From Kiloniella litopenaei (GTDB lineage Bacteria; Pseudomonadota; Alphaproteobacteria; Kiloniellales; Kiloniellaceae): a DNA stretch of 64,000 nt. The position numbers and the translations under genes are program-made. Under the pieces are notes generated by a model. That model worked only from the letters and a program-made list of their open reading frames with translations, was not told the DNA's origin and did not search any database. The stretch is from positions 1 through 64,000 of the forward strand of contig NZ_LANI01000031.1 in assembly GCF_000982415.1 (NCBI RefSeq), in the 5' to 3' direction. This document shows positions 8,927-20,303 of the stretch, piece by piece; positions within the stretch are counted from its first letter, which is position 1, and every line of letters starts with the position of its first letter.

Positions 8927-10264
8927 TTATACTTCCGGCTCTTCTTCCAGTGGATTTATGGCAAACTTGCTTATGAATTTATCAGCATCGGCTTGAAGAA
9001 TAGAAAGAGAAACCCAAACCCCCTCTTCATGGTGGTCCTGTTCAAGAACTTTGGCATTGTCGTGCAACCAAGACAATGCAGCACCATTTTCATAGGGAAT
9101 TTCAAATTCATAGACAAGGTTTTGGGCGTCAAGAAGCTGTTCCACCATATGAAGGAACTCGGAACATCCTTCCCCGGTAATTGCAGAACAAAGAAGCGTT
9201 GTATCCTGATGACCCGATTGTATTTCCAAAGAAGATTTTATTTCATCAGAAAGTAAATCAGATTTATTCCAGACTTCGATCATATTTTTTTGAATATCCG
9301 GGTCCAGTTCCAGATCATTCAAAACAGCCTTCACATCATCTTTTTGAGCTTCGGTATCCTCATGCGAAACATCTCTGACGTGAACCAGGACGTTTGCCTC
9401 TCGCACCTCTTCTAGCGTTGCACGGAAAGACGCAATCAGATCTGTCGGCAATTCAGAAATAAACCCAACAGTATCTGATAGGATGATCTCACGCCCGGAT
9501 GGCAAATTAACCCGCCGCATGGTCGGATCCAAAGTTGCGAACAACAGATCTTCGGCAAAAACTTTTGATTCAGTTAGCCGATTGAAAAGTGTTGATTTTC
9601 CCGCATTCGTATATCCAACCAAAGAAACGATTGGAAATGGTACTTTACGACGTGCTGAGCGATGAAGCTCACGCGTTTTTTTGACCATTTCGAGGTCGCT
9701 TTTCAGACGAACGATCTTTTCATCAATCAAGCGCCGGTCAATCTCAATCTGCCGCTCACCTGGGCCACCCATGAACCCTGCACCACCACGTTGACGCTCA
9801 AGGTGCGTCCATGACCGTACCAATCTAGAACGCTGGTAACTTAGCTGCGCAAGATCAACTTGTAATTTTCCTTCTTTGGTGCGCGCGCGTTCACCAAAAA
9901 TCTCAAGGATAAGTCCTGTACGGTCAATAACTTTAGCTTCCCAACCCTTTTCTAGGTTACGCTGTTGCACAGGCGTCAAAGCAGTATCGACAATCACAAC
10001 CTCAACTTCATTTTCGTGTATGTAGTCGTGATACTTGTCGATAATACCCGAACCAAACAAAGTAGATGGCTTTGGTCGCGCCACTGTAATCACTTCGTGG
10101 CGAATAATTTCCAGATCAATGGCCAAAGCCAAGCCATACGCTTCTTCCAACCGAGCTTCGGAAGAACGCGTTGACTGAGAACCTTTTTTCAATTCCGGGT
10201 GAAGTACAATGGCGCGGACCTGCTTTTTACGGTCCACGCCATCATCAATAATTTTTGAGCCCAT
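8927..10264 (-). CDS. hflX: Ribosome-associated GTPase HflX
   Basis: 445 residues from the ATG at 10262-10264; an upstream TTG would add only four residues and is less likely. The N-terminal HflX domain ends in the glycine-rich linker RQRGGAGFMGGPGERQIE, a family signature, followed by a coiled coil. The GTPase domain has G1 GYTNAGKST, G3 DTVGF and G4 NKSD. HflX splits stalled or heat-damaged 70S ribosomes. It follows hfq by 27 nt on the same strand, the conserved hfq-hflX arrangement. Confidence 0.96.
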   Translation of the reverse strand: MGSKIIDDGVDRKKQVRAIVLHPELKKGSQSTRSSEARLEEAYGLALAIDLEIIRHEVITVARPKPSTLFGSGIIDKYHDYIHENEVEVVIVDTALTPVQQRNLEKGWEAKVIDRTGLILEIFGERARTKEGKLQVDLAQLSYQRSRLVRSWTHLERQRGGAGFMGGPGERQIEIDRRLIDEKIVRLKSDLEMVKKTRELHRSARRKVPFPIVSLVGYTNAGKSTLFNRLTESKVFAEDLLFATLDPTMRRVNLPSGREIILSDTVGFISELPTDLIASFRATLEEVREANVLVHVRDVSHEDTEAQKDDVKAVLNDLELDPDIQKNMIEVWNKSDLLSDEIKSSLEIQSGHQDTTLLCSAITGEGCSEFLHMVEQLLDAQNLVYEFEIPYENGAALSWLHDNAKVLEQDHHEEGVWVSLSILQADADKFISKFAINPLEEEPEV

Positions 10265-10291
10265 ATAAATCAGCAAAACCCGTCAAGGTTA

Positions 10292-10549
10292 TTATGCTGC
10301 TCCGCCTTCGTCATCTTTACCTGGATCAAACAACTGAACTGGCGTCGCAGGCATAATTGTAGAAATTGCGTGTTTGTATACGAGTTGTGCATGTGCATCA
10401 CGGCGAAGCAATACAGAGAAATTATCAAACCAAGAGATAATGCCTTGTAGCTTTACACCATTTACCAGAAAGACCGTTACCGGGACTTTGTTTTTGCGAA
10501 TCGTATTCAGGAATACATCCTGTACATTCTGTGATTTTTCCGCGGCCAT
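10292..10549 (-). CDS. hfq: RNA chaperone Hfq
   Basis: 85 residues. The Sm1 motif ([23 protein letters not shown], about 26-48) and the Sm2 motif (YKHAIST, 58-64) are intact, including the KH pair of the proximal RNA-binding face. The C-terminal tail is short and acidic, as in other alphaproteobacteria. Hfq forms a hexameric ring that pairs small RNAs with mRNAs. It is cotranscribed with hflX. A 152-bp gap separates it from the HAD phosphatase upstream, so it probably has its own promoter. Confidence 0.98.
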   Translation of the reverse strand: MAAEKSQNVQDVFLNTIRKNKVPVTVFLVNGVKLQGIISWFDNFSVLLRRDAHAQLVYKHAISTIMPATPVQLFDPGKDDEGGAA

Positions 10550-10701
10550 CGCGTTTAATCCCCTTATTAGTTTTTATTGCGTGTTTTTATTGGTTGGTAT
10601 CGTTAGCTTTTGGGGTTATGTCCAAAAATCGGACAATTGAGATTCTTTATCACTATGCTGAGGAAATACAACCCCCCTTCAACAAAGGACTTAAAAATCT
10701 G

Positions 10702-11358
10702 TCATCTTTTTGACGACAAAAAGGTTTGCATTTCGCTGCAAGATCTAAAATGCAGCGCAGGTTTACAGTCGATAAATTCATCATTCTTAGGGGGTTCTGG
10801 ACGAATTAACACCGGATAGCAGGTACTATTATGAGCACATTGAAGATCAATATCCGTATCTCCGACAAACCACACATGTTTATCAGAAATAATACCGCTA
10901 TCCATTAAAGCCAAATCCATAACCATAGGATCAGGCTTGTCTTTTTCAGCATCATTTGCACCGATTATGTTCTGGAAAAAAATATCCCACCCCAGCTTTG
11001 ATACTTCCTTGCGAAGGATATATCCTTTTTTATTGCTTACAATGGAAAGATAAATCCCTTTAGAGACCAAGAACTCCAGAAGTTCTTTTGCATGGGGCAA
11101 AGGAGTTAAAACATCAAGATGACGTGCCTCATAGGTATCATAAAAAACCCTGGTTGCAGCTTCCGTTTTATCACCGAAAATTTTTGGAAAACTCTCCCGC
11201 GCCGATGCACGCACCCTGTCTTTCGCTTCTTCAAGGGTCCAGGGAATCATGCCCATTTCCTCAAACGTTACGGACAAGGCATGATGGATCGAAATCCAGC
11301 TATCAATAAGTGTATTATCCCAATCAAATACGATGGCTTTGGGCAGAGAAGATGTCAT
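10702..11358 (-). CDS. HAD-superfamily phosphatase (Gph-like)
   Basis: 218 residues with all four HAD motifs: DWDNTLID (D12 nucleophile, D14 acid/base), the serine of SIVSNKKG near 105, the lysine of EKDKPDP near 138, and GDTDID near 166. The helical cap (about 20-85) is of the C1 type seen in phosphoglycolate phosphatases. The substrate is not determined; 2-phosphoglycolate or a nucleotide/sugar phosphate are the usual possibilities. It sits between trkA (49 nt upstream) and hfq, as in several related genomes. Confidence 0.88.
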   Translation of the reverse strand: MTSSLPKAIVFDWDNTLIDSWISIHHALSVTFEEMGMIPWTLEEAKDRVRASARESFPKIFGDKTEAATRVFYDTYEARHLDVLTPLPHAKELLEFLVSKGIYLSIVSNKKGYILRKEVSKLGWDIFFQNIIGANDAEKDKPDPMVMDLALMDSGIISDKHVWFVGDTDIDLQCAHNSTCYPVLIRPEPPKNDEFIDCKPALHFRSCSEMQTFLSSKR

Positions 11359-11407
11359 ATGTTTTCAATATCTCAAATCAAGTAATATAATTCAGGAGGG
11401 AAGCCCC

Positions 11408-12784
11408 CTAGAAAAACTCTAGCTTAACAGCAAACAGCTTTTCGATCTTTTTCACGGCTTCCGCAGCTGAGAAAATCACAACAAGATCATGGGATCTGAC
11501 GATAGTTCCCCCTCTTGGAATAATAACCTCACCATCCCTGACAATCGCCCCGACAATAACACCGGGCGGAAGCTTTGCTTCGCGAATAGGCACTCCGACA
11601 AGGCTTGATGTCTCAAGTGCCTCAGCTTCAATAACTTCACCGAGACCATCTGCAATTGTGTGTACGGAACGGATACGGCCCCTTCTAACATGTTGCAAGA
11701 TATTAGACACCGTGATGCTACGAGGATTAACAACAGTATCAATACCCAGGGTACTGATAAGCGGCGCATAGGATGTTGTATTGATCAAGGTAACGGCGCG
11801 CTTACAACCGTGCCGTTTTGCCAGTAAAGAGGTAAGTATATTCACCTCATCATCATTGGTTACGGCCACAATTGTTTCTGTGGTTGATATATTCGCTTCG
11901 TTCAAAATCTCTGCATCAAGAGAATCACCATGAATTACCACAGTTCGTTTCAATGATTTAGCAACAAATTCCGCCCGTTTTTTATCAAGTTCGATAAGCT
12001 TAAGTTTAACTTGCGGGTGGTTTTCTTCTACAGACTTTGCAAGGTAAAGCCCAATATTACCACCGCCAATAATAACGACTCTTCTAGCTTCGGATTCAGA
12101 GTGCCCAAAGGCATCCATCGCCCTGCTCAAATGGTCATGATCCAGGACAAGATACACATCATCGTCAGGCCGGAGTTCGTCATCAGGTGTTGGAACAAAG
12201 CCTTTACCCTGTCGAAAAATCCCGACAACCACAACATTCAAGGTTGGAAAAAGCTCTGTCAATTGGCGCAGAGGTGTATGAACTATCGGCGTATTTTCTG
12301 TACAGTGTACGCCAATCAGACTCACTTTACCGTCGGCCAGAGGATAAACATCAAACGCTCCCGGAATTTGAAGACGTTTTTCAATAGCGGCAGCAACTTC
12401 AATTTCGGGTGAAATGATCACATCAATAGGCATATGATCACGCGTAAAAAGATCTGACCACATCGGGTCCAGATAATTTTGCTCACGAATACGCGCGATC
12501 TTGGTTGGCACATCAAACATCGAATGACAGATCTGACATGCAACCATGTTGACTTCGTCGGCATGCGTAACAGCAATAATCATATCTGCTTCGGATGCGC
12601 CGGCTTTTTCGAGAACATTTGGGTGCGAGGCAAAACCAACAACACCCTTAACGTCCAGTGAATCTGTGATTTTATTTACCAGACCAGGATCACGGTCAAT
12701 AACAGTGATATCGGCATTCTCACTTGCAAGATAGCGGGCAATATTAAATCCCACCTGACCAGCACCACATATAACTACTTTCAT
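11408..12784 (-). CDS. trkA: Trk potassium uptake system peripheral protein TrkA
   Basis: 458 residues in two similar halves, each an RCK_N (NAD-binding) plus RCK_C domain. The first half opens VVICGAGQVGFNIARYLA with D31 closing the nucleotide site; the second opens VVIIGGGNIGLYLAKSV near 233. TrkA gates the TrkH/TrkG potassium channel from the cytoplasmic face in response to bound nucleotide. No trkH is present here. The position after ntrX (24 nt gap) is conserved in alphaproteobacteria, suggesting shared transcription with the ntr genes. Confidence 0.96.
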   Translation of the reverse strand: MKVVICGAGQVGFNIARYLASENADITVIDRDPGLVNKITDSLDVKGVVGFASHPNVLEKAGASEADMIIAVTHADEVNMVACQICHSMFDVPTKIARIREQNYLDPMWSDLFTRDHMPIDVIISPEIEVAAAIEKRLQIPGAFDVYPLADGKVSLIGVHCTENTPIVHTPLRQLTELFPTLNVVVVGIFRQGKGFVPTPDDELRPDDDVYLVLDHDHLSRAMDAFGHSESEARRVVIIGGGNIGLYLAKSVEENHPQVKLKLIELDKKRAEFVAKSLKRTVVIHGDSLDAEILNEANISTTETIVAVTNDDEVNILTSLLAKRHGCKRAVTLINTTSYAPLISTLGIDTVVNPRSITVSNILQHVRRGRIRSVHTIADGLGEVIEAEALETSSLVGVPIREAKLPPGVIVGAIVRDGEVIIPRGGTIVRSHDLVVIFSAAEAVKKIEKLFAVKLEFF

Positions 12785-12808
12785 GACAGGATCCTAAATC
12801 CGTATTTT

Positions 12809-14200
12809 TTAATTTCGGTCTGTTGAAATACCAAGGGTTCTCAACTTGCGATGTAAAGCTGATCGTTCCATACCAATAAATGTAGAGGTTTTCGAGATAT
12901 TTCCGCCAAATCTCATAATTTGAGCCTCAAGATACCTTTTTTCGAACAATTCTCGCGCATCCCTTAAGGACAGAGACATCAAATCTTCTTGCCCGGCAGA
13001 GCCAGATGAAACAGACGGAGATATAGATCCGATATCAGGTGGCATCATTTCGGCCGAGATTACTTCATCCCCCTCACCTGGTGCCATAATTAATAGCCAG
13101 TCAATAACATTGCGAAGCTGTCGAACATTACCCGGCCATTCATACGCCTGAAGGGATGCCATTGCATCTTGTGCCAAAGGGCGAGCAGGAATACCGTTGG
13201 TTTTAGCTGATAAATCCATAAAGTATTCTATCAAATCCGGGATATCATCCCGGCGATCAACCAATGCAGGAACGACAAGAGGGACAACATTCAAACGATA
13301 AAAGAGATCTTCCCTAAACTCACCAGCCGCAATCAAGGCCTGTAGATCTTTATTGGTAGAGGCAATAACCCTAACATCAACTTCTACCTCTACATCTCCA
13401 CCGACTCTGGTAAAGGATTGCTCTTGCAAAACACGAACTATTTTCCCCTGTGTTTCAAGGGGCATGTCTGCAACTTCATCAAGTAAAAGGGTTCCACCGT
13501 GTGCTTGTTCAAATGTACCAATCCGTATAGATGTTTCCCCATCCTCATCTTTACTTTCAGTACCAAACAACTCACTTTCCAAACGATCTGGATGCATCGT
13601 CGCACAGTTCAGTGCTACAAACGCCCCATTGCTTCTGGTGGATTGCTGGTGAAGTTGACGGGCGACAACTTCTTTTCCTGCCCCCGCAGGCCCAGTTATC
13701 AAAACACGGCTTCCGGTTGGGGCGACCTTATCCAATGCTTGCTGAAGCTGAACCACCGGGGCAGAATTACCAATCAAAGACGACTGAACAGCAGCACTTA
13801 CTTTCAAACGCTCATTTTCTCGTCGTAATTCTGATAACTCTATTGCCCTGTTGATAATCAAAAGCAGGCGATCTGATTTAAACGGCTTTTCAACAAAATC
13901 AAACGCACCAATTTTGATCGCACTTACCGCAGTTTCGATTGTTCCATGTCCAGACATCATGACAACAGGTAAATCGTTATAATCGTGTTTAATAGCCTCT
14001 AATATTCCAATACCATCAAGCTCAGAGTTATTCAGCCATATATCAAGTACAACCAGACTGGGACGTCGGGCATGAATTGTCGCAAGGGCCTCTTGACTGT
14101 TGGCGGCCTCTCGAACGATATAGCCCTCGTCTTCCAGAATACCACTTAGTGCCATTCTGATATCAGCTTCGTCATCAATAATGAGAATTTCGCGGGTCAT
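12809..14200 (-). CDS. ntrX: Nitrogen/redox response regulator NtrX
   Basis: 463 residues: a receiver domain with phospho-acceptor D53 (in VVLDIW), an AAA+ domain with Walker A GPAGAGKE near 167 and Walker B TLLLDEV near 240, and a Fis-type helix-turn-helix at the C-terminus (MERSALHRKLRTLGI). The segment that holds GAFTGA in sigma-54 activators reads TESKDEDGETSIRIG here, so the sigma-54 contact loop is missing. This suggests, as for other alphaproteobacterial NtrX proteins, action by binding DNA rather than by opening sigma-54 promoters. It is partnered with NtrY, 35 nt upstream. Confidence 0.95.
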   Translation of the reverse strand: MTREILIIDDEADIRMALSGILEDEGYIVREAANSQEALATIHARRPSLVVLDIWLNNSELDGIGILEAIKHDYNDLPVVMMSGHGTIETAVSAIKIGAFDFVEKPFKSDRLLLIINRAIELSELRRENERLKVSAAVQSSLIGNSAPVVQLQQALDKVAPTGSRVLITGPAGAGKEVVARQLHQQSTRSNGAFVALNCATMHPDRLESELFGTESKDEDGETSIRIGTFEQAHGGTLLLDEVADMPLETQGKIVRVLQEQSFTRVGGDVEVEVDVRVIASTNKDLQALIAAGEFREDLFYRLNVVPLVVPALVDRRDDIPDLIEYFMDLSAKTNGIPARPLAQDAMASLQAYEWPGNVRQLRNVIDWLLIMAPGEGDEVISAEMMPPDIGSISPSVSSGSAGQEDLMSLSLRDARELFEKRYLEAQIMRFGGNISKTSTFIGMERSALHRKLRTLGISTDRN

Positions 14201-14235
14201 CTAATCAATCTGCTTAAATTTGTTAAAATATTCTA

Positions 14236-16545
14236 TTAACCGTTAATCGGGAATACCAAGTGCACACGGGCACCAATTATTTCACCAGTTTGATCCAAAT
14301 TATCTTCGAGAACAAGAGAGCCGCCATGATCTTCCATAATTTTCTTAACAATCGCCAGCCCTAAACCTGTTCCTTTTTCTCGGTTCGTTACATATGGCTC
14401 TGTAAGTTTTTCACGATTTCCCGCGGGTAATCCCTTTCCTGTATCTTGGATAATAACCGAGATTTCTGTTTCTGACTTTTCAAGAAACACCTTAATTATT
14501 GCAGCGGTATCCTTATTGCCTTGCTCAAGCTTTCCTTCGATTGATTCCCCAGCGTTTAACAACAGGTTCGTCAAGACACGATTGATTTGTTCAGGATCAC
14601 AGGAAAGTTTTATATTCTCATCAGGAACAATGGTTTCAAACTTAATCCCTTGTTGGGCTGTATCCTGTAAAAAAACGGCTTCCTTTATAAGCTTGTTCAA
14701 ATCCGTTTCTTTCATTTTTGGAACAGGCATTCTCGCAAAAGAAGAAAACTCATTTACCATTGTTCCAATATCCGTTACGTGCCGGATGATCGTGTCGATA
14801 CAAAGCTCAAATGTCTTGGTATCCCCCTCAATCTCTTTGAGATACTTTCGCTTTAGTCGTTCAGCAGAAAGTTGAATGGGTGTTAGCGGGTTTTTTATTT
14901 CATGAGCAATACGTCTGGCAACATCTGACCACGCAGCTTTACGTTGGGCCGAAACCAATTCAGTAATGTCATCAAAGGTAATAACAAAGCCAATAATTTC
15001 AAAATCATCGCCAAGCTCTGCGACTGTTCGTAACAACAATGTACGTTGGACACCATTTTCCTGTGTGTAGGGTATGTGCTTTTCGACAGGGCGAAGTGGT
15101 CTGGATTTAGCTTCCTCAACAAACTCGGCGACTTCTGGCATTACCTTAGAAATGTGTTGCCCCCGAAGCTCTTGAAATTGCTCTGCAAAAAAAGATGATG
15201 CTGACCTGTTGGGCAATGTAATTTCTGCTTTCGCATTTAAACCAATTACACCAGCGGTAACACCCCCCAAGACAGCTTCGATAAATCTTGTACGTTCGTC
15301 CAATTGCGCATTCGTACTCATTAATTCTTGTTGTTGACGCTGCAATTCCCCCGTCATCAAGTTGAAGGTGCGAGACAAGCGCCCAATTTCATCGTCTGAT
15401 TTATTGGAAATAACCCGTGTCTCCAGATCACCTTCGCGCACCTTTTCTGCCGCAGCAATTAAATTCCCAATAGGCCCCGTAAGGTTATTTGAAAAAGTCA
15501 AACCAACCCAAACTGATGCCAACAAAATCATTAAAGCAACAATTGCAAAGATCATTGCGAAGGTAAGCACAAAACCAGATCGTTGCCCTTCCAGATCAGT
15601 GTAAAGCGCAACGGCACTTTTTGCGCGATCTATATGTTTCAAGATATTTGGGTCAATGGGACGGCCAACAATAAGGAATGATCCATCAAATCCGCCGAGA
15701 TACACAAGCGCCCGGACGCGATCATTATTTTCCCCAGACAGGATAACGACCTCACCAGTAATCGCATTATTTATTGCAAAATCAGGTATTTCAGGCGCAA
15801 AGTTAAGCAAAAAACTAAAGGCCGCTTTTCCCTGAACCTGCCCTGATTGATCAAAAACAACAGCCTCGGTCAAATTGAGGCGGTTAGCTCTGTCAGTCAA
15901 AAAAGCATCAAACTGATCTTCATTCTGTATCAATAAATTCAAGGATTGCCCAAGGTCGTTTGAAATAGACAAAGCATCTGCAACAATACCTTGCTGATGC
16001 TCATTGAGATAGGATTCAGCAACTGCGTATGATTCCTTAACCGCCGTACTCACTTTCTCATTAAACCAACCCTTTAAGCCAAATTCAAAGAAACCGACAG
16101 AAACCACAGCAACAATGATGGTAGGCGTTACGGCAACTAAACTGAACAATCCCACCAATCGGGAATGCAATTTCGCCCCTGCAAGCCCACGCTTTCGCTC
16201 TAGCCACAACAAAACAAGTCGTCTGACAACAATCGCCAACAGCGCCATTAACAGGATAAAATCAGCCGTCAACAAAAACAAAATAAGCTGGGGATCATTG
16301 GCTTGGGAAAGATCACCTGAAAGAGCAGAGAATGTTGTAATACCGCTAATACTTGCAGCAACCAGCAAAATAATCGCCAATTTTCTCTCTAGACCAACAC
16401 GTTTGGCCCAAAGAGACGCATTTAACCAAAACCCATTATTCTCTGGTCCATTACTCGTTGTCCCACTATTCGCTGGCCCACTATTCATTGACATTGTCTC
16501 TTTTTGAAGTGCAGAACTCCGATCACTTTGTGTCTGTTCAATCAT
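14236..16545 (-). CDS. ntrY: Sensor histidine kinase NtrY
   Basis: 769 residues. Several membrane segments lie in the first 160 residues and another near 330-350, enclosing an extracytoplasmic region. A HAMP domain ([18 protein letters not shown] onward), a PAS domain (about 430-530), the H-box [13 protein letters not shown] and an ATPase domain with DTGKGLP and [11 protein letters not shown] follow. It phosphorylates NtrX and responds to nitrogen status or redox state depending on species. The start overlaps the ntrC stop by 4 nt, so translation is coupled. The N-terminal 40 residues are low-complexity, with repeated NSG and NNG. Confidence 0.95.
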   Translation of the reverse strand: MIEQTQSDRSSALQKETMSMNSGPANSGTTSNGPENNGFWLNASLWAKRVGLERKLAIILLVAASISGITTFSALSGDLSQANDPQLILFLLTADFILLMALLAIVVRRLVLLWLERKRGLAGAKLHSRLVGLFSLVAVTPTIIVAVVSVGFFEFGLKGWFNEKVSTAVKESYAVAESYLNEHQQGIVADALSISNDLGQSLNLLIQNEDQFDAFLTDRANRLNLTEAVVFDQSGQVQGKAAFSFLLNFAPEIPDFAINNAITGEVVILSGENNDRVRALVYLGGFDGSFLIVGRPIDPNILKHIDRAKSAVALYTDLEGQRSGFVLTFAMIFAIVALMILLASVWVGLTFSNNLTGPIGNLIAAAEKVREGDLETRVISNKSDDEIGRLSRTFNLMTGELQRQQQELMSTNAQLDERTRFIEAVLGGVTAGVIGLNAKAEITLPNRSASSFFAEQFQELRGQHISKVMPEVAEFVEEAKSRPLRPVEKHIPYTQENGVQRTLLLRTVAELGDDFEIIGFVITFDDITELVSAQRKAAWSDVARRIAHEIKNPLTPIQLSAERLKRKYLKEIEGDTKTFELCIDTIIRHVTDIGTMVNEFSSFARMPVPKMKETDLNKLIKEAVFLQDTAQQGIKFETIVPDENIKLSCDPEQINRVLTNLLLNAGESIEGKLEQGNKDTAAIIKVFLEKSETEISVIIQDTGKGLPAGNREKLTEPYVTNREKGTGLGLAIVKKIMEDHGGSLVLEDNLDQTGEIIGARVHLVFPING

Positions 16546-18008
16546 GCCTTACCGCCCTTGATCACTGACACTTCAAGTTCCTTTATCTTTTTCCGCAAAG
16601 TATTTCTATTCAATCCCAAAAGTTTGGACGCTTGAATTTGATTACCATTTGTTGAAGCTAAAGATAGCTCGATCAGAGGTTTTTCAATCTCTTTTAAAAT
16701 GCGATCATACAGTCCAGTCGCAGGCAGTTCAGGGAAATGAGCCGCAAAATATTCACTGAGATGCCGTTCCACGGCCTCACCCAAGGATTCATTCAGCGCC
16801 GGAACAACAGGAGAACTGACCATGTTTTCTTCTGTACTCGTCCCCATGGAAATAAGGTTGAGTTCATGTTCGACGATATCCTGTGAAATAACATCCTGGC
16901 TATAGAGAACAGTTAATCGCCGAACAACGTTTTCCAATTCGCGAATATTTCCCGACCAGTAATTATTTCTTAAAGAGGCCATAGCCCCCTGATCAATGAC
17001 CTTTCCTGGTAAACCTTCTTGTTCGCATAGTCGAAGAAAATGAGATACCAGCTCAGGTATATCCTCTGAACGCTCTCTGAGTGGTGGCAACCTCAACGGC
17101 ACCACACTTAGTCGGTAATATAAATCTTCTCTAAAGCTGCCCTGTTCAACCATTTGCGCAAGATCTCTATGGGTCGCTGTGATTATACGAACATCAGCTT
17201 TGATGGGAACCCGCCCACCGACTGTGGTAAATTCATTTTCCTGCAAGACACGTAAAAGTCTTGTTTGAGCTTCCAGAGGCATGTCACCAATTTCATCAAG
17301 AAATAATGTTCCGCCAGCGGCTTGCTCAAAGCGCCCGGAATATCTTGCGGTCGCCCCTGTAAAAGCTCCTTTTTCATGACCAAAAAGCTCGCTTTCAATT
17401 AATTCTTTTGGAATAGCCGCCATATTCACGGCAACAAAAGGGCCTTCTTTTCTCTTGCCATAATCATGAAGTGCCCGTGATATCAGCTCTTTGCCCGTCC
17501 CTGATTCACCTGTCACCATCACGGTTAGATCCGTTGCCATCAATCGGGCCATCACTCGATAGATTTCCTGCATCGCTACGGAACGACCAATCAACGGCAA
17601 CTGTTCTTCGGCTGCTTCCTCTACCTCTTCAACAACATCAACCGGCTCTGAAAGTGCTCGCTTAACAGTTAAGGATAACTCTTTCAAATCAAATGGTTTT
17701 GGCAGGTATTCAAACGCACCGCGCTCGGTAGCTTTAACCGCAGTTAACAATGTATTTTGCGCCGACATCACAATGATTCGTAGGTCCGGACGAATCTTTT
17801 TGATCCGCGGAATGAGGTCCAATCCATTTTCGTCTGGCATGACAACATCAGTTATAACCAGGTCACCTTCGCCCTTAGCAACCCATTGCCATAATGATGC
17901 TGCACTGCTTGCCGCTTGAACACGATAGCCTTCCCGCCCCAATGCGTGCGTTAAAACAGTTCTGATTGCCTGATCGTCATCGGCAATCAAGATTGTCGCA
18001 TCACTCAT
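16542..18008 (-). CDS. ntrC: Nitrogen regulation response regulator NtrC
   Basis: 488 residues: receiver domain with D54 (in VITDVVMP), AAA+ sigma-54 interaction domain with Walker A GESGTGKE and a complete GAFTGA loop ([14 protein letters not shown]), Walker [10 protein letters not shown], and a C-terminal Fis-type HTH ([16 protein letters not shown]). It activates sigma-54 promoters for nitrogen assimilation when phosphorylated by NtrB. The 4-nt overlaps with both ntrB and ntrY indicate one transcript dusB-ntrB-ntrC-ntrY-ntrX-trkA. Confidence 0.98.
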   Translation of the reverse strand: MSDATILIADDDQAIRTVLTHALGREGYRVQAASSAASLWQWVAKGEGDLVITDVVMPDENGLDLIPRIKKIRPDLRIIVMSAQNTLLTAVKATERGAFEYLPKPFDLKELSLTVKRALSEPVDVVEEVEEAAEEQLPLIGRSVAMQEIYRVMARLMATDLTVMVTGESGTGKELISRALHDYGKRKEGPFVAVNMAAIPKELIESELFGHEKGAFTGATARYSGRFEQAAGGTLFLDEIGDMPLEAQTRLLRVLQENEFTTVGGRVPIKADVRIITATHRDLAQMVEQGSFREDLYYRLSVVPLRLPPLRERSEDIPELVSHFLRLCEQEGLPGKVIDQGAMASLRNNYWSGNIRELENVVRRLTVLYSQDVISQDIVEHELNLISMGTSTEENMVSSPVVPALNESLGEAVERHLSEYFAAHFPELPATGLYDRILKEIEKPLIELSLASTNGNQIQASKLLGLNRNTLRKKIKELEVSVIKGGKA

Positions 18009-19204
18009 GAAGCATCCCTCAGATTTTTATTTAATCGCGCTTTACTTTGATCTCGTAGATCTTTTGGTACCAATGGCAAACTGGTCGAAAATTTTGTTAA
18101 CCGGGGCATGCTTTCCAGCTCTATGACACCACCGTGCTCTTCGATAACCTTAGAAACAAGCGCCAAGCCAAGCCCCTTCCCTCCGGACTTCGTCGAAACA
18201 AAAGGGTCGAAAAGATGTTCATGAAGGTCAGCAGAGATGCCTGGCCCGTTATCTTCAACAGTAACCAGCAGAGGAAGATCCATCCGTTCATTCCCCCCTT
18301 GCAATCGCATTCTTACGCCCTGTTGATAACTGGTCGTTAAGGTGACCTCTCCCCCTTCTTTACCCAGTGCCTCAACGGCATTTTTCACAAGGTTAAGAAA
18401 AGCCTGGATCAAAAGATCCCTGTTACCATAAACTTCTGGAAGCGAAGGGTCGTATTTTTCGGTAAATTTTATATTCTGCCCAAATCCGGTTTCGGCCAGA
18501 AGCCTGACATGCGCTAAGACTTCGTGAATATTAACGGCTTCTCTTTCCATTGGCCGTGTATCAGAAAACATTTCGATACGATCGACCAAGGTCACGATAC
18601 GATCTGCCTCATCACAAATAAGCTTGGTGAGTTGCCTATCATCTTCCCCAGCACTTAGTTCCAATAGCTGGGCCGCGCCCCTAATTCCAGATAGCGGATT
18701 TTTCACCTCATGGGCTAACATGGCCCCCATGGCTGTGATTGATCTTGCAGCATTGCGATGAACAAGTTGATGGTCAATTTTACGGGCAATTGACTGCTGT
18801 TGAAGCGTTACAACGCTAAAGCCAGGCCGGTCATGCATCGGGGAAATAACAACAGTAACTAAATGTGTTCCAATTCTAGGCGTTTCCAATCGCACGCCAT
18901 ATTCAGCAACTGAACTTTCTTCCCTTTGAGTCTGTTCAATCAAGTGAACAATCTGAGAATCTTCTGAGAAGTGTGTACCTAAAAGGCTCCCGACCAGAAC
19001 CACTTTGCTTGATTGCAGGAACTGTTCAGCTGACTGATTAACAAACACAATCGCCTTGTCTGGCCCCACAACAAAAACCGGGTCAGTTAATGAATTCAAG
19101 ACGCTCAGAGATGCTGAATTTTCATCAAGAGACAACGGACCATATCTATCCGATGCAACGGTCAAGTTTTGTCCGTTATCATTACTTAAGGAGTTTTTTG
19201 TCAT
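18005..19204 (-). CDS. ntrB: Nitrogen regulation histidine kinase/phosphatase NtrB
   Basis: 399 residues without membrane segments. A PAS domain (about 30-140) is followed by the H-box [13 protein letters not shown] with H165, an N-box (LVKNAVEAL) and G-boxes DNGPGIS and [10 protein letters not shown]. It controls NtrC phosphorylation in response to PII (GlnB/GlnK) proteins, which signal glutamine and 2-oxoglutarate. The start codon overlaps the dusB stop by 4 nt, the classical nifR3-ntrB-ntrC order. Confidence 0.97.
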   Translation of the reverse strand: MTKNSLSNDNGQNLTVASDRYGPLSLDENSASLSVLNSLTDPVFVVGPDKAIVFVNQSAEQFLQSSKVVLVGSLLGTHFSEDSQIVHLIEQTQREESSVAEYGVRLETPRIGTHLVTVVISPMHDRPGFSVVTLQQQSIARKIDHQLVHRNAARSITAMGAMLAHEVKNPLSGIRGAAQLLELSAGEDDRQLTKLICDEADRIVTLVDRIEMFSDTRPMEREAVNIHEVLAHVRLLAETGFGQNIKFTEKYDPSLPEVYGNRDLLIQAFLNLVKNAVEALGKEGGEVTLTTSYQQGVRMRLQGGNERMDLPLLVTVEDNGPGISADLHEHLFDPFVSTKSGGKGLGLALVSKVIEEHGGVIELESMPRLTKFSTSLPLVPKDLRDQSKARLNKNLRDAS

Positions 19205-20184
19205 GCTGCTTTATCAATGTGAGGCTGAAAATATTCTCCCAACATTCTGATCACAACATCGGGTTCATTTACCTTGTTGATTTCTGCCCTAAATGAAGCT
19301 GAATCAGGAAGCCCCTTACAGTACCAAGCCAGATGCTTTCGCGCGATGGCGACGCCTTTACGCTCTCCATAATGAGATAACATAGCTTCATAGTGTTCAC
19401 AGATAAGCTCAAAAATCTCTTTCAGCTCAGGCTCATCTACATATGTCCCATCTCTGAGATACTGACTAACTTCTCTTAGCAACCACGGCTTGCCATAACA
19501 TCCCCGACCAATCATCACGCCATCCGCGCCAGATACTTTCATCGCTTGCTTGGCATCTTCGGGGGTTAGGATATCACCATTGATGATTACAGGTACATTT
19601 ACCGCTTCTTTGACGGCACGAACAGCTTCCCAGTCAGCTTCGCCTTTATACATTTGATTTCTTGTGCGCCCGTGAACGGTAATCATTTGAATACCAACGT
19701 TCTCTGCACGTTTTGCCAACTCTGGCGCATTACGGTTTGTATCGTCCCAGCCAAGACGCATTTTGACGGTAACAGGAACATCCACCGCTTTGACAGTTGC
19801 ATCCATAATATCCTCGGCCAACACTTCATCTTTCATAAGCGCAGACCCGGCGTACTTTGAAACAATTTTTTTCACCGGACACCCAAAGTTAATATCGATA
19901 ATGGCAGCACCACGATCAACATTCATCTTTGCAGCCTCGGCCATAATACTTGGATCACAACCAGCCAGCTGCACTGCCATTGGAAACTCTTCAGCGCAGT
20001 TGGTACTTAGCTTAAGGGACTCTCTGCTCTCTTGCAGCATTGCCTTGCTGGCAATCATTTCCGAAATCACCAACCCCGCACCATAGCGTTTAACCAAACG
20101 TCGATAGGGCATATCAGTAACGCCAGACATCGGGGCTAATAAAACCGGATCCTCTATCTTAATAGGACCAATTGAAATGCTCAT
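19201..20184 (-). CDS. dusB: tRNA-dihydrouridine synthase DusB (NifR3)
   Basis: 327 residues. A TIM-barrel flavoprotein with [15 protein letters not shown] (C102 is the catalytic cysteine), the FMN-binding K/R set in [24 protein letters not shown], and the [13 protein letters not shown] phosphate site. It reduces uridine to dihydrouridine in tRNA using NADPH. It is the first gene of the ntr operon and was historically called nifR3. A 119-nt gap upstream likely holds the operon promoter; a small GCCTAA/TTAGGC hairpin lies there. Confidence 0.96.
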   Translation of the reverse strand: MSISIGPIKIEDPVLLAPMSGVTDMPYRRLVKRYGAGLVISEMIASKAMLQESRESLKLSTNCAEEFPMAVQLAGCDPSIMAEAAKMNVDRGAAIIDINFGCPVKKIVSKYAGSALMKDEVLAEDIMDATVKAVDVPVTVKMRLGWDDTNRNAPELAKRAENVGIQMITVHGRTRNQMYKGEADWEAVRAVKEAVNVPVIINGDILTPEDAKQAMKVSGADGVMIGRGCYGKPWLLREVSQYLRDGTYVDEPELKEIFELICEHYEAMLSHYGERKGVAIARKHLAWYCKGLPDSASFRAEINKVNEPDVVIRMLGEYFQPHIDKAA

Positions 20185-20303
20185 TCGTTGTGCACCATTC
20201 GCAACCGCCTAAGTTTTAGGCAAAACAAGAAAAACTGCTTATACAGCCTTTCCCGGCTTATGCGAAGGGGAATGTGCAAAAAACTTACTGAAAAATCTAA
20301 TTT

